Assembly: GCF_022682495.2 (NCBI RefSeq) | Contig: NC_071389.1 | Span: 188,589,556-188,653,555, forward strand | From: Desmodus rotundus | Taxonomy: Eukaryota > Chordata > Mammalia > Chiroptera > Phyllostomidae | Direction of reading: 5' to 3' | Length of the DNA: 64,000 nt | Shown: one piece after another, positions 11,561-21,880 of the stretch | Numbering within the stretch: position 1 is the stretch's first letter | Layout of the letters: every line of letters starts with the position of its first letter | Program-made: the position numbers and the translations under genes | Notes under the pieces: generated by a model | The model's database searches: none | What the model was told of the DNA's origin: nothing | What the model saw: the letters and a program-made list of their open reading frames with translations, nothing else

Positions 11561-11654
11561 CAAGCTTTCTAAGGGCTGAGTCTTCTGACCAATCTACTCA
11601 ACACCTTCTTTTCCATCCGCTCTGGATCGCAGATCTAGCGTGGCAGATAGAAAG

Positions 11655-12440
11655 GTGGATAAGAGGGAGAGCTCTAGAGTGAGGCTGTCTGGGTTTGTAT
11701 CCTAGTCCGGCCTCTTACTAGCTGTATCCACTTCTCCTGCTGCGTGACGAATTACCGTAAACTGAGCAGTCTACCACAACACACACTTTTGATCCTACTT
11801 TCCATGGTTCAGGAGCCCGGACAGACTTAGCTGGGCCTGCGCTCCGGGGCTCACCAGGCTCCAGTCCAGGTGCTGGCGGGGGCTACAGTCCCCAGGTCAG
11901 GCTCGGGTCCCTTTCCAAGTTCTCATAGCTATTGGCTGAATTCATTTCCTTTTAGCTGTGAAATCAAAGCAGCTTGGTTCTTCCAGGCCAGCAGGACAGT
12001 CTCTTTAAGATGCTTGCTTGATTAGGTTAGGCCCATCCAGGAAACTTCCCTTTTAATTAATGTACAGGCAACTGATGAAGGACCTTAATCACTTCTGCAA
12101 AATTTGTTTGCCATTGCTTTATAATGTCACATAATCATGGGAGCGATGCGCCATCGTATTCCCAGGCCCTGCGCACACTAAAGGGGAGAGGATTATAGAG
12201 GGCATGTACACCAAGGGGGCAGAAATCACGGGGACCGTCTTAGAATTCTAGCTGTGTGGCCTTGGGTAAGTTGCTTAACCTTTCTGTGCCGCTGTTACCT
12301 CCTCTGTAACATAGGACTAATAATAGTACCCAAGAGTTTGTAGTGAAGATTGAATGATTTATTTATGGTAAATGCTTACAACAATTCCTGACAGGTGGTG
12401 AGTACTCAGTAAATGTTAGCTGTTTAAAGATGATAATTCC
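11655..12440 (+). repeat. MIR SINE interrupted by an MLT1-class LTR
   Basis: The left part ends 'cctcttactagc'. The right part resumes 'ctagctgtgtggccttgggt' and continues through 'gtgccgctgttacctcctct', 'aatagtacccaagag' and the distal 'tactcagtaaatgttagct'. Removing 11723-12247 plus one copy of ctagc restores a continuous MIR. Confidence 0.85.
11723..12247 (-). mobile_element. Solo MLT1-class LTR with 5-bp TSD inside MIR
   Basis: Starts 'tgtatccacttctcctgctg' and contains 'gcgtgacgaattaccgtaaa', 'tccatggttcaggagcc', 'ccaggccctgcgcacactaa' and 'gggaccgtcttagaatt'. This is the reverse complement of an ERVL-MaLR LTR. It is flanked on both sides by ctagc (11718-11722 and 12248-12252), the 5-bp duplication expected of ERVL integration. 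A few terminal bases are missing at the right end. Confidence 0.82.
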
Positions 12441-13615
12441 AGCCCAGCCAGTGGGATCTAAGCTTTGAAACACAATCCACCAACTGGAGGGAAAAGGAAA
12501 TCTGAGAAGCCAGGCTGAAGGCGAAGGGAGAGGAGGGAGAATATCAATGAGCTTGGTGAACTGGCCATTCTAAAAGGACAGCTTCCACTCCACAGCGCGG
12601 AAATGGACGAGGCGGAAGGAAAGCTGTATCAAGTTACTACAGCAAATTAGATGTAAGTGGACGCATGTTGCCAGCATTTGAATTCCTTTCCTTAAAACAT
12701 CTCACGGCAATGAGTAGTGTCCTCGTCTCTTTGTAAAGCTTAGAAATGCCCTGTGCCGGGAACTGGAATCAAGATTGACACTCTGATGGGAAGAAATCCA
12801 TGTGACTGGCTATTTGGGCAACTTCTGAAAGCATCGGCACCCCGGAATCTAGGTCTGACCTAAAGGAAGGCTTTCTCCTGAAACAAGGTCCCTGCTGGTT
12901 CAGTTTAAAATTATAAGGGCCCCTGGTTACCCAGGTGAGACCCACGTGCAGGTGCACTGTGGCTGGAAGGAGGCCTGCCTGGAAATTTGCTGCGCGGCAC
13001 GCATTTGGCTGGAGAGCATTAAGAATCGATTTGTTGCTCAGTCTGGGATGCTGTTAACCAAATGTGGGAAGACGCAGCGAGGTGCATGAATGAAGCAGGT
13101 TCACGGCGGCAGGTGTATGGGCACCGGCTGACAGGCAGAGATGATGCATCTTCTAGTTATGGAAAAAGTCACTTCGTTGAAACCCCTGGCAGTGGGGTCA
13201 CCTAGGGCAAGTCGTCCACTCTTCTTTAAATCTCACGTTGCTCATCTGATGATTCAACTCAAGGAATTTTATTGACCGTGGTAGTGGACCCTGGTGACGC
13301 TCCGTGCGGGTCCCTGGGGGCTTCTGGGAGCCCACCTGCCAGCTTCAGCCTGCTTTGTTTCTAAGGCCGAACCTGCGACTTGCCTCGGAGGCCGCATTTG
13401 GCCTCCTGGAGTTGCTTCCTCTGCTGCACAGAGAAGGGCAGGAATCTAGGCACTTACCGCTTCCTGGGCAGCCCTCAGCCCGCTCCGCACCTGGAGTGGA
13501 GACCACCTCAGAGGCATACAGTCATGCTCCCAGGCTCCCCATGGGGTCAGGTTTAAGATCGGCCTTAAAGCCTGAAATTACGTCCTCGTCGGGCTTCTTC
13601 ATTTGTCCATCCTAC
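12441..13615. other. Mostly non-repetitive stretch
   Basis: A weak MIR-like segment is visible at about 13185-13290 (cctagggcaagtcgtc, ctcatctgatgattc). The rest matches no family I recognise, and no exon is supported. Confidence 0.4.
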
Positions 13616-13617
13616 CT

Positions 13618-13785
13618 CTCAGGGCTGGCTACGTAATGTGCAGAGCCCCTTGTTAAAATGTTACTAAGCATCTCAAGATGGTGACAGCGGAGTGCTGATG
13701 ACACCAAGCATGAGAGCCTTCTGATTGGTGGGCCTTGTGTGATGTCACCGGTCGCGCATCCAGGAAGCCAGCCCTGCCTGCTCCC
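13618..13785 (+). repeat. Ancient mammalian interspersed repeat, family uncertain
   Basis: 'agccccttgttaaaatgtta', 'catctcaagatggtgacagc' and 'gtcgcgcatccaggaagcca' resemble a recurring mammalian repeat pattern with a G/C-rich end. I cannot name the family reliably. Confidence 0.4.
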
Positions 13786-14160
13786 CCCGCCCCCCACCCG
13801 CAACACTTTCCTGGGGCCACCCCCTTATTAAGTCACTCACATGTGAATTCTTGTCTTGACCTCTGTCCTGGATGGTGATTCTAAAGTGAATATGGCACCC
13901 AGCTTTCCCTTGAGGGTTGGAGGGAAGACAGATGAAGGTACCGATCACTATATCACATCCCGAGGCAAAGCCTGACCCAGGAGGTACCCGCAGCAAGCCT
14001 TGTGGGAGGCAAATACTGCTGCTGGGTTCCGGGCCGCAGGTCCTTCTGCCCTGGGAGCTTGGTGTGCATTCCAGCTCTGATTAACAGAAAGGGCTGGAGT
14101 TGATGGAGTGGAAGAGGGGATGGGAGATGACATCAGGAAGGGGACACAGCACGGGCAAAG
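13786..14160. other. Non-repetitive stretch
   Basis: Nothing recognisable beyond a short C-rich patch at 13781-13800. Confidence 0.4.
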
Positions 14161-14164
14161 GTGG

Positions 14165-14290
14165 GACTTCTATTTATTTAACAGGGGCCTACTGTGTCTT
14201 CAGTGCAGAAGTCTTGAATTTAAAACGACCAAGTAAGTCCCTGCCCCCAAGTTAAGCATAAGAGATGCTTAACAACCAGCTCAGGTCAAG
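14165..14290 (-). repeat. L2 LINE 3' fragment
   Basis: 'tatttatttaacaggggcct', 'actgtgtcttcag' and 'aagtccctgcccccaagtta' follow the antisense L2 3' pattern weakly. Confidence 0.5.
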
Positions 14291-15470
14291 TTCTGTGCAA
14301 GGGAAGCTGAGTTGAAGGGGGTAAGAGGAAGTACTAGACATGAGAGAGGGAATCTTAGAAATTCATGTCAAAGAAAAGATTTCTTTAATTGTGGAATTTC
14401 AGAAATCAACCAGCTTCTGGGGTCGATCTGGCCTGGGGAAACCTGTGGAACCACCCATGTAAGTGGTTCCCCAGTTCTAGCTCATGGGTTTGTGCAGATG
14501 AAATTGTTAAATCCCCTCCTAAGTTCGCTGGACTCTCACTTGACATGACCCCGGGTCCCTCAGTTGCCCTTCAGCTGCGTTCTGACCTGGGCTGGTGAGA
14601 GTGCTCTGCAGAAGGTGCTCCCTTGTTCTCACTCCTCTCCAGAGAGCCCACGAACAAGCCTCAGCTTCTCAGGAGCCTGAGGCGATGGTCCCCATAACCT
14701 CCCCAATCCCCCTCCCTGCCGGAAAGCAGGAAACGCAGGTGCTGGCCCTGGTCCTGCGGGGCCCAGGGACACTGTGTCATGGACTCTGTCAGGCCAAGCC
14801 CATCCCTCAATGTTCACAGCTGCCCGGGGTGGGGGGATGGCTCTTCCATCGGGGATAAGTGCGTGAATGCCATGGAGGCACGGGGCTTGAGCAGGCAGCG
14901 GGAGGGGGCTGCCTTTCTTTTTATGTCGTGCGGTCTTTCTAATGCTTAGAATGTGTAGCTGCTTGTGAAATTCAATGGGAGTGCCAACCGATCGTGGCTC
15001 ATAATTCTTCCTTGACAAGTATCCCATTTGGGGCAATAAATCATGATTTCTTCACTGTCTTTTATTAAGCAATTCAAAGAAGACACATATTATTCTATGA
15101 GTATATATAATTAAATGATTTTTACTTACTTAGTGGTGTTGAAAGAGGGAAGAGAACGGGGAGTTTCACGTTTTCCTCTCTAGTACGTTAACTTGGATTT
15201 TCTTTGGGGGGTGGGGGTCAGGCTTCAGAAGCATCCCTAAACGCCGTCTGCATGGTTGGGCCTCTGTCTGCTTTGGGCCACAGCTCAGAGCCCTGTTTCC
15301 CAGGGAGGCTTCTTCCGGCCCTTCTGCTGTCGTCCCCGCCGCCCCCCACCCCACGCCCGACTGTTCCCTCTGCCCGTTGCATCTTCCATGGTCTCAGCTC
15401 CATATAACGAGGCTTCCTCGGGAAAGCTTAGGTTCCTTCATCATATGTTCTTGCCGTGTCCTTTGCTTTG
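14291..15470. other. Low-repeat stretch with an A/T-rich conserved-looking segment
   Basis: Bases about 14920-15160 are A/T-rich, free of repeats, and contain homeobox-like cores (gcaataaatcatgatttc, ttttattaagcaattcaa). This could be a conserved noncoding element. The rest is G/C-rich and featureless. Confidence 0.35.
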
Positions 15471-15474
15471 CTTT

Positions 15475-15635
15475 TATAGCACTTCATTCAGTCCACAAAT
15501 ATTTATTGAGACCTACTCTGGGACCAGCTCTGTTCTAGGCACTTCTGACATTAGTGAACAAAGGAGGCACAAAGCCCTGTCCTCATGGAGCTTGTGTTCT
15601 AAATGTCTTGAGAGCGTGATAATAAATAACTTTGG
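15475..15635 (-). repeat. L2 LINE 3' end
   Basis: 'cacaaatatttattgagacc', 'agctctgttctaggcacttc', 'cattagtgaacaaagg' and 'ccctgtcctcatggagcttg' are the standard reverse-complement L2 3' terminus. Confidence 0.85.
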
Positions 15636-15654
15636 TAGTTAGTTTATGGACACA

Positions 15655-15745
15655 TCTCTCCCTCTAGCCTGGAAGCTTCGTGAGAAGCAGCCATATCGGT
15701 CTTGTTCGCCAGTGTCCACAGTACTGCCAAGTACCACGAATTTCT
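15655..15745 (+). repeat. L2 LINE 3' fragment, opposite orientation
   Basis: 'ctggaagcttcgtgagaagc' followed by 'cgccagtgtccacagtactg' resembles the forward L2 3' end. It abuts an oppositely oriented L2. Confidence 0.5.
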
Positions 15746-16400
15746 GGCGCCGGAGGTTCTCGGGGCTGAAAGGCAGCTTGTGATCTGATTGATGGCCGCT
15801 TGACCGTGGAGGCTCTCCGAAGTGACCTCATCTTCCTCTGGAATGCAGTTGTTAGGACGTGGAATTAGCTTCTCAGGACTGGTCCCAGCCCACAAGAGGG
15901 GATGTAGGGAACAGACCAGCCATAGGTCTCCCAGAACCCTGGGGGTCTGCTCTCGGCACCGGAGGGTGCTCACTGTCGGTCTGCCATGAGGCGCCCCATA
16001 AATCTCATGTTGCGCATTTCTAGATCTCTCCTGTGGATCTCCCCTCATTTCAGCTTCTGTCAAGAAGGGTCAGGAAGGGTCTCCCTGTGTTTTGGGATTG
16101 GTTGGTCAATGTCTATTCACTTCCTTTGTTTTGAGCCTGTGCCTGGCTGTCCTGCTGATTTATCTAGATGTAGCATTCACCTAACTCCTCAGAACCCCAC
16201 ACCCTCAGCTGAAAAATAGACCATCGCCCTCCTCAATGAGATGCATTTGCTCGGTTTATCTTACGGGATTGTTCATTTGACTACTCACTCATTTATTCAT
16301 TCATTCATAAAGTGAGGGAAGAAAAGAGGGAGGCACAGAGCAGGCCAGGGCTGGAGCAAGGCAAGCAAGGCTCCCAGGTTGCAGAATGTTAGGCAGCATC
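15746..16400. other. Non-repetitive stretch
   Basis: A short CATT/CATTC simple tract lies at 16265-16310. No gene or repeat family was recognised. Confidence 0.4.
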
Positions 16401-16412
16401 TCCTGTCAGAGC

Positions 16413-16451
16413 TGGTCAAGTGCAGGTCAAGTTCAGGTCAAGTGCAGGTCC
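16413..16451 (+). promoter_or_regulatory. Tandem nuclear-receptor half-sites in DR5 spacing
   Basis: Four hexamers lie at 16413 (tggtca), 16424 (aggtca), 16435 (aggtca) and 16446 (aggtcc), each separated by exactly five bases. The central pair is a perfect AGGTCA-N5-AGGTCA direct repeat, the classic RAR/RXR DR5 arrangement. The array also reads as an 11-bp tandem repeat (gtcaagtgcag), so it may be an incidental microsatellite. Binding is inferred, not shown. Confidence 0.5.
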
Positions 16452-17365
16452 TCAGTCTTGGTCCTGGGACAGAGGGGCAGAAGAAGGGGTATGAAGGCCT
16501 TTGTGTCTGGAGCAAGAATGGGAGTGAGAACTCCCTGGTCTAAAGCCAACTCCTTCCCCCTTTTCAATTCCTTTGATCACAGAAGCCTCTCACTAGGTGA
16601 TAACTCATCTCCAGACCTGAGCCCAGGGTAACACCTGGAGGGGCCCCCACACAGCCGTTCCTGATCCCCGCGCTGTGTCTGTTCTTTGTATATGTCAAAG
16701 CCTGCGAAAGACCATTAGACAAGGGAGAGAGGGCCAGAGTCTCCCCATTTTCAGGGATAAAAAGAATGTTTTTACCCTTAAATCATCATTTAAAGGCTCC
16801 TTCCATCGCAGATGCTACCTGGCCATCTGGTAGCACGTACCCAAGGGTCCTAACCTTTTAAAAATATATGCCCAGCCTCTTAAAAGGACCGTAATTGTCA
16901 CCGTCTTACAAGCCATCATCTTACCACGGGGAGCTCAGGAAGAGAGTTCAGGAGGCAAACATCAGCACGAACACCTGGCAGATCCAATTCAGCTGGTTAA
17001 TGTCTGTGAACAAGACGAAAAATGACTGTGCCGACGGCCCCGCAGCTTCCAGACGCGCGTGGATTGACACAGCCCTAGGACGCGTCTGTGGCTGCATCGG
17101 CTGCCGCAGCTCTCAGCTGCGTCTTATAAGTGCCCGTTTCTCACTTCTGGTGGGGGAGGAGTTCATCATCAGTGCTGGTTTCCTCTGAAGAAGTGAATTA
17201 GGGAGCCTGCAGGTTGTAAATGTTGGGGGGGCGGGCTTGGTCATCACTCAGCAGGGAAGCAGCTGCCAGTGATCGTCCTCTTTTGTTCAACGGCTCCCAG
17301 GCCAGCACGTGACTCGGCCCCAATGAAGATACTCTCCTTCAGCGCCGTGGTTTTCCTTCGGGCAG
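16452..17365. other. Unique stretch with a CpG-rich, conserved-looking core
   Basis: Bases about 16880-17150 carry several CpGs (acgcgcgtgg, aggacgcgtc, catcggctgccgc) in otherwise repeat-free sequence, with a TATA-like 'cttataag' at 17123-17130. No transcript is implied. The remainder is featureless. Confidence 0.35.
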
Positions 17366-17369
17366 GATG

Positions 17370-17560
17370 GGCTGCATTGGTTACAATTTAATAATGACGA
17401 TGATGATAATGAAATAGAGCCAATGCTTACTGTGTGTTACGTGCTAAGACCTGTACCTGAGGTTCTACTATGGGTTGTAACCATGGTCGCCCCATTTTAC
17501 AGACGGGGTCACCGAGGTCTGGGGAGCTTGGTTGTAAGGCAGTAGGGCATCGGTGGAGTG
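17370..17560 (-). repeat. MIR SINE
   Basis: Reverse MIR: 'ataatgacgatgatgataat', 'gtgtgttacgtgctaagacc', 'ccccattttacagacggggt', 'caccgaggtctgggga'. Confidence 0.75.
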
Positions 17561-17944
17561 GGGATCTGCATCTGGGTGTCTGGCCACCCCACGTCCTCAT
17601 GTCCGTGTTCAGTGCTCGCAGGGGGTCTGCCCCACTTTCCCACCCAATTCTCCCATCTTTCACTCGGCCAGACCGAGCTGCTCTGACTCGAAGAAACATC
17701 ACAGGCCGCCCTCGCTTTACAGAGGAGGACAGTGGAGGGCTGGAGAGAGAAGGCCGAACCAGGGAATTATCCCGGGTCTTAACCCTGTGCAAATTCCGTG
17801 CCGCTGTTTTCCGTGTTGCCAGCCTGGGACTCTCTTCTAAATGCCATTGACCTTTAGGTATGCTCCGGTGCCCTCCAGCTCTATGACACCCTTCATGGCC
17901 ACCTTCTTTCCTTACCCAACACTTGGGCTTTGTGCCATTTATTT
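17561..17944. other. Unassigned, possible weak MIR remnant
   Basis: About 17705-17790 has an antisense MIR-like 'ctttacagaggaggacagtg' segment but too little to call firmly. A 179-codon minus-strand frame crosses this area into the neighbouring MIR and is not a credible gene. Confidence 0.35.
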
Positions 17945-17947
17945 GTT

Positions 17948-18090
17948 CAGTGGCATTGTGTAGCATTTAAGAGCCTGGATGTGAATCTTTGCTGTACCAC
18001 TTAACAGCTGTGTAACCTTGGGTAAGTCACTTAACCTCTCTGTGCCTCAGTTCTTCATCTGTCGAATGATGCTATTAGCAGTGGGTATGG
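17948..18090 (+). repeat. MIR SINE
   Basis: 'gagcctggatgtgaatcttt', 'acagctgtgtaaccttgggt', 'aagtcacttaacctctctgt' and 'gcctcagttcttcatctgt': a well preserved 5' half of MIR. Confidence 0.88.
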
Positions 18091-18780
18091 AGAGAGGGTC
18101 CACCATATGTCCTCAAGTGAGCATTGCCCTTCCTATCAGAGGTGGGGTGGGGAAGGGTGGACAGCACCCAGCTCTCGCTTGAATTGCCCGCACCCACCAC
18201 TGTCAACGGTAAAGGGGATTCGAGGAGAGCTGTGGGATGTTCATCTCCAGCCCCTCTTTCCCGTGTCCCTTTGGTGGAGGTCTGCAGTGAACCTGTGAGG
18301 GAGGAGTTTCTATATCCGGATGGGTCCAGGTCCTGCAGTTCCTTTCAGCATCTCTAACTTTATTTTCTTTCGGTTTCAGCTCCACTCTCCCCCTTCCTAA
18401 AACCAGAAAGGTCCCGGCAGGCTTCAAAGAGTTTAACGAATCCCAAATGCCAGCGGCAGGCTCACATCCAGAGAGCTGTGCGCACGCCTTTCTCCTGGCA
18501 CTCCAGCTGAGAACGTCTCTTCTAGAAATGTCAGTCTGGGAGTGGGAAGCTCGAAAATGGCACCGTAAAGTGCATTTCCTGGCCCCGTTCCTCTGGATGC
18601 ACCTCGGCTGGGCAGCGTTCGGGGACTGGGCTTCTCAGAGTGGCATTGGCCTGCCCATGGCCTCCGTTCGCATTTGGGATCAACAGGGCAGGTGGCAGTA
18701 ACTTCCGATTCTTGGGCTTTGAAATGCCTGTCCGGAGTCACATGTTTTATATTGCTGTTTTTGGACTCAGGGGATATGGT
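18091..18780. other. Non-repetitive stretch
   Basis: No repeat family or exon was recognised. Open frames here are short and unremarkable. Confidence 0.4.
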
Positions 18781-18784
18781 TTGG

Positions 18785-19895
18785 ACTACAATATATTACA
18801 GCTAGGAGATGAGTATGACAAAATATTCCAGAACAGCTGATCACAGCACAAAATGTATACTATTCACAGCTTTATCCATAAAGGCTGTAAATTGGACGAA
18901 ACCCAAGTGTCCACAAACTTGTGGGTGGATACATAGGAGGCGATGTATCTATACAAGTCCTTCGCTTGTAGCAATTCATATTCTTGCAGGTGTCAGTAGG
19001 TGGAATGAATTGTTTCAATTTGCAGTTCCCTAATGCCCTGATGTTGACCATCTCTTCTATGTTTATTTGCTATCTGATACCTTGTAGTTATTAATGTAAT
19101 TGACATTTACTGAAACTAGTCAAACTGTACAACTTAAAGTGGGTAAAATTTATTGTATGTAAATTAGACTTCAATAAGTTGGTAAAGTGAATTTTAAAAG
19201 ACAAAGAAAAAATGAGCAAAGGACACACAGAGCCAATTCAGGAGAGAATACAAATGCCAGTTGAAAGGTGAAGATACCCACCCTCACTAATAATTTCTTG
19301 AAGGGGAAGTCACGCGATGAATCTAGACACAGGCCTTAGGCCTTTCATGAAAATTAACTAGAAAATGGAACGTGGACCCAAACGCTAAATGCAGAACTAT
19401 AGAAGGTAGCTCCTAGAAGGTGACACTGGAGAAATTCTAGGTGACCTTGGCTTTGGTGATGACTCTTTAGATACAACATCAAAAGCATGATCCAGGAAAG
19501 GAAAAAATTAACATTTTCTGCTGTTCAAAAAACACTGTTGAGAGAATGAAGAGACAAGCCCCAGAGGGGAAGAAAATATTTCCAAAACATGTATCTGATT
19601 AGGGACTACTATGCAGAATTTACTGGGCACTCCTAAACGGTGACACTAAGAATACAATCCAACTTAAAGTAAGCTGAGGACCGTAACAGACACCTCAGCA
19701 GAGAAGGTACGTAGAGAGCAAAGACATACACGAAAAGATGCGCAACATCCTGTCGTTAGGCAACTGCGAACTGAAATCGTTTGTTCCACCTACACCTATT
19801 AGAGTGGCCAAAATCCAAAACACTGGCAGTACCGATACTGGTGAGGAGCCAGGGGAGGTGGGACCCACGGGTGGCAGTGGGCACCGCAGTTGTCT
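18785..19895. mobile_element. Rearranged L1 LINE cluster
   Basis: Three L1 pieces lie in non-collinear order. 18840-18955 is forward ORF2 tail (gctttatccataaaggctgt, acccaagtgtccacaaac). About 18990-19075 is in reverse orientation (tttcaatttgcagttcccta, gatgttgaccatctctt). 19080-19215 is forward 3' UTR (aaactgtacaacttaaag, tgtatgtaaattagactt), followed by forward ORF2 sequence at 19360-19890 (aagagacaagccccagaggg, ttagagtggccaaaatcc). All frames are broken. The order implies several insertions or a rearrangement. Confidence 0.8.
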
Positions 19896-19897
19896 TT

Positions 19898-20300
19898 ATG
19901 TTGGCCTCTCCTGAGTTTGCTGTCTGTCTGCCTGAGCTTGGGAGGTGGGTGCATCCCCAACCCCCGGTTCCCCCACCCCCACGAGACCTAGCCACCAGGG
20001 GTCCCCAGTCCTCCTCGCCACCCTCCTCCCGGCTCCACTGAGGACTAATCCCTTTTCCCATTAGGTAAGCCAAGACAAGATTAGAGCTTTATTAAAAGGA
20101 AATTAAACTAGGAAATGAAAGCATAAACAAATCCCAAAGGAGGAAAAAACAACAGCAGCAAGCAGATGAGTTTACAGAGCAACTTGTTTATCCTAAAGGA
20201 GTGAACACCTACCCACAAACTGGCGTGGCTTCTAGCAGGCTGCGCTCAGGCGCTGGTCTTCCTCACCCTCACCAGCCCTGCTGGCTGGCCGCAGTCAAGG
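19898..20300 (-). mobile_element. Possible LTR-like block in reverse orientation
   Basis: On the minus strand there is 'ccttttaataaagctctaat' followed by a pyrimidine/G-rich downstream stretch. This resembles the polyadenylation and R-U5 region of a class I retroviral LTR, ending near 'gaggccaaca'. No TATA box, TSD or internal retroviral sequence was found, so the outer boundaries and the identity are uncertain. Confidence 0.3.
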
Positions 20301-20382
20301 TAAGGTGGTTGTCATGAGGGTGTCACTACGTGGTGCTCTTGGGGCCTTGACCGTGGGGCGGTGCTCTCCCAACACCTAGCTC

Positions 20383-20402
20383 CTGCCAGTGCCCCCTGGG
20401 GA
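20383..20402 (-). promoter_or_regulatory. CTCF-like motif
   Basis: The minus strand reads CCCCAGGGGGCACTGGCAGG, containing the AGGGGGCAC core of the CTCF motif. This is a sequence match only. Confidence 0.4.
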
Positions 20403-20479
20403 ATAGACCCAGGGGGTGGTTTGCACAACCTCTAACCCCGACAGACAGCGGGGAGAAGCTCTAGGTCGTACAGCTCTGT

Positions 20480-20905
20480 CTCATGCTTTGCCAGGCCCTG
20501 GGTGGCCCCCTCCACCCATCTCCTTAGCCTCACCTCTGTGCTCCTGCCCGAGGTCATTCGTCCGTCCCCCACTGCCACACCTTCTGATGGCTGTCACCTG
20601 GGCTCTTCCCTGCCTGCAGTGCTCTGCCCTCACCCCCTCTCTTCTTGGCCAACTCCCACTTTTTCTTTAGACCTTGTCTTAAACATCGCTTTTTCAGGGA
20701 AGCTCTTTCTGACCTCCTTCAAGTAGGTTTCCCATGGTCCCTTGGAGGGTTTTTTTGTTGCACTCATCCTAGTGGTAGTCATTTCTCTAACACCTGTCTC
20801 TTCTGCCAAACTCCGAGTGCAGTGAAGGCCGGGACTGCATGTGTCCAACTTAGTGCTGAACCCCCACAGCTTCGGGTGCCTGGCAGACGCTGTTTCTCCA
20901 TTCAC
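20480..20905 (+). repeat. L2 LINE 3' region
   Basis: 'ttttcagggaagctctttct', 'gacctccttcaagtagg', a 'cactcatcctagtggtagtc' block and 'ccgagtgcagtgaaggccgg' match the forward L2 3' region in order. Confidence 0.72.
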
Positions 20906-20907
20906 CC

Positions 20908-21050
20908 TGTCACTTATTCAGTCACTCAACAAATATTCTTTTGAGTGCCGACTGCGTGCTAGGCACTGTGCTGGGCGCACAGGATTCCGCAGTGAACAAA
21001 GCCAAGAGCCTGCTGGCAGAGCTGGCAGGCCAGCCACGCCTGCTGTGTTT
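20908..21050 (-). repeat. L2 LINE 3' end, reverse
   Basis: 'cactcaacaaatattctttt', 'gcgtgctaggcactgtgctg', 'ccgcagtgaacaaagcc'. It directly abuts a forward L2, making a tail-to-tail pair. Confidence 0.82.
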
Positions 21051-21430
21051 GCCACATGAGTGACCAACAGTAGGGAAGTGCCCGTTCTTTCTCCCTGGGA
21101 CATGTCTAACCACGAGAGCTGCCTGCTGGTGCACGGGCCGCCTCGCATGCAGGTGAGCTCCCCGTCACAGGAAGTGCTCGAGAAGAGCCTGGGTGACCCA
21201 TTGTCGTGGTGCTGCAGGGGGAGCCTCCTGAAGGTCCCTTTCACCTCCAAAGTCCTTGGACTCTGAAGGATGCCATGTGCGGCTGCTGTTGAGCGGCTGT
21301 CAAGCCGCAGCCAGGCGAGGCCTGTGGGGAGGAAGCGAGGTGAGATCAGGAGTCCAGGGCAGCCTGCGAGACAGACGCTGTGTTCACGTGCTCCCGTTCA
21401 AGTCCACGGGCTCCTCTTTTAAAGCTTTCA
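21051..21430. other. Non-repetitive stretch
   Basis: Nothing recognised; moderately G/C-rich with a few CpGs. Confidence 0.4.
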
Positions 21431-21520
21431 GTGGAACTTACTGGGGTGACACTGGTTAATAAAATTATACAGGTTTCAGGTGTGCACTTCTATAACACAT
21501 CATCTCAGCGGGCTCCTCTT
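21431..21520 (-). mobile_element. Bat-type L1 3' end fragment
   Basis: 'actggggtgacactggttaa' and 'taaaattatacaggtttcag' then 'ttctataacacatcatct' match the reverse complement of an L1 3' end common in bat genomes. It is severely 5'-truncated. Confidence 0.75.
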
Positions 21521-21569
21521 GAAAGTTGGAGCCAAACATGTGCACTTTATATAAAATAAACGTTCATTT

Positions 21570-21878
21570 TTTTTAAATATCCCAGAAATGCCATTTTCTA
21601 AAGGACACCTTTTCCAGATTATACAAAGCAATCAGTTTGGAAAACACAGGAAGACTTAAATAAATTAGAAAGATTTCAATTCCTCTACCCAGAGGTAATC
21701 ATTATAAACATTTAAATTTATATTCTTCTAGTCTTTTTTGATGAACATATAGAACTACGTAGTTTTTAAAATGGGATCCTATCTTACATCTTGTTCTTTT
21801 CATGTAATAGATAGTGAGCACTTCTTACTTCTTTAAATATTCTTCCAAAATAAGATTTGTATCTGCTGTATGATGTTT
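21570..21878 (-). mobile_element. Old L1M 3' UTR fragment
   Basis: 'cccagaggtaatcattataa', 'tattcttctagtctttttt' and 'atagatagtgagcacttctt' follow the antisense L1M 3' region. Highly diverged. Confidence 0.65.
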
Positions 21879-21880
21879 GC

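Noticed and set aside
17123..17147. TATA-like cttataag followed by an initiator-like tcacttc
   Set aside because: The spacing of about 19 bases is too short for a canonical TATA promoter, and no transcript evidence exists.
17427..17966. 179-codon minus-strand frame
   Set aside because: Spans a MIR and a MIR-like remnant, with no recognisable domain.
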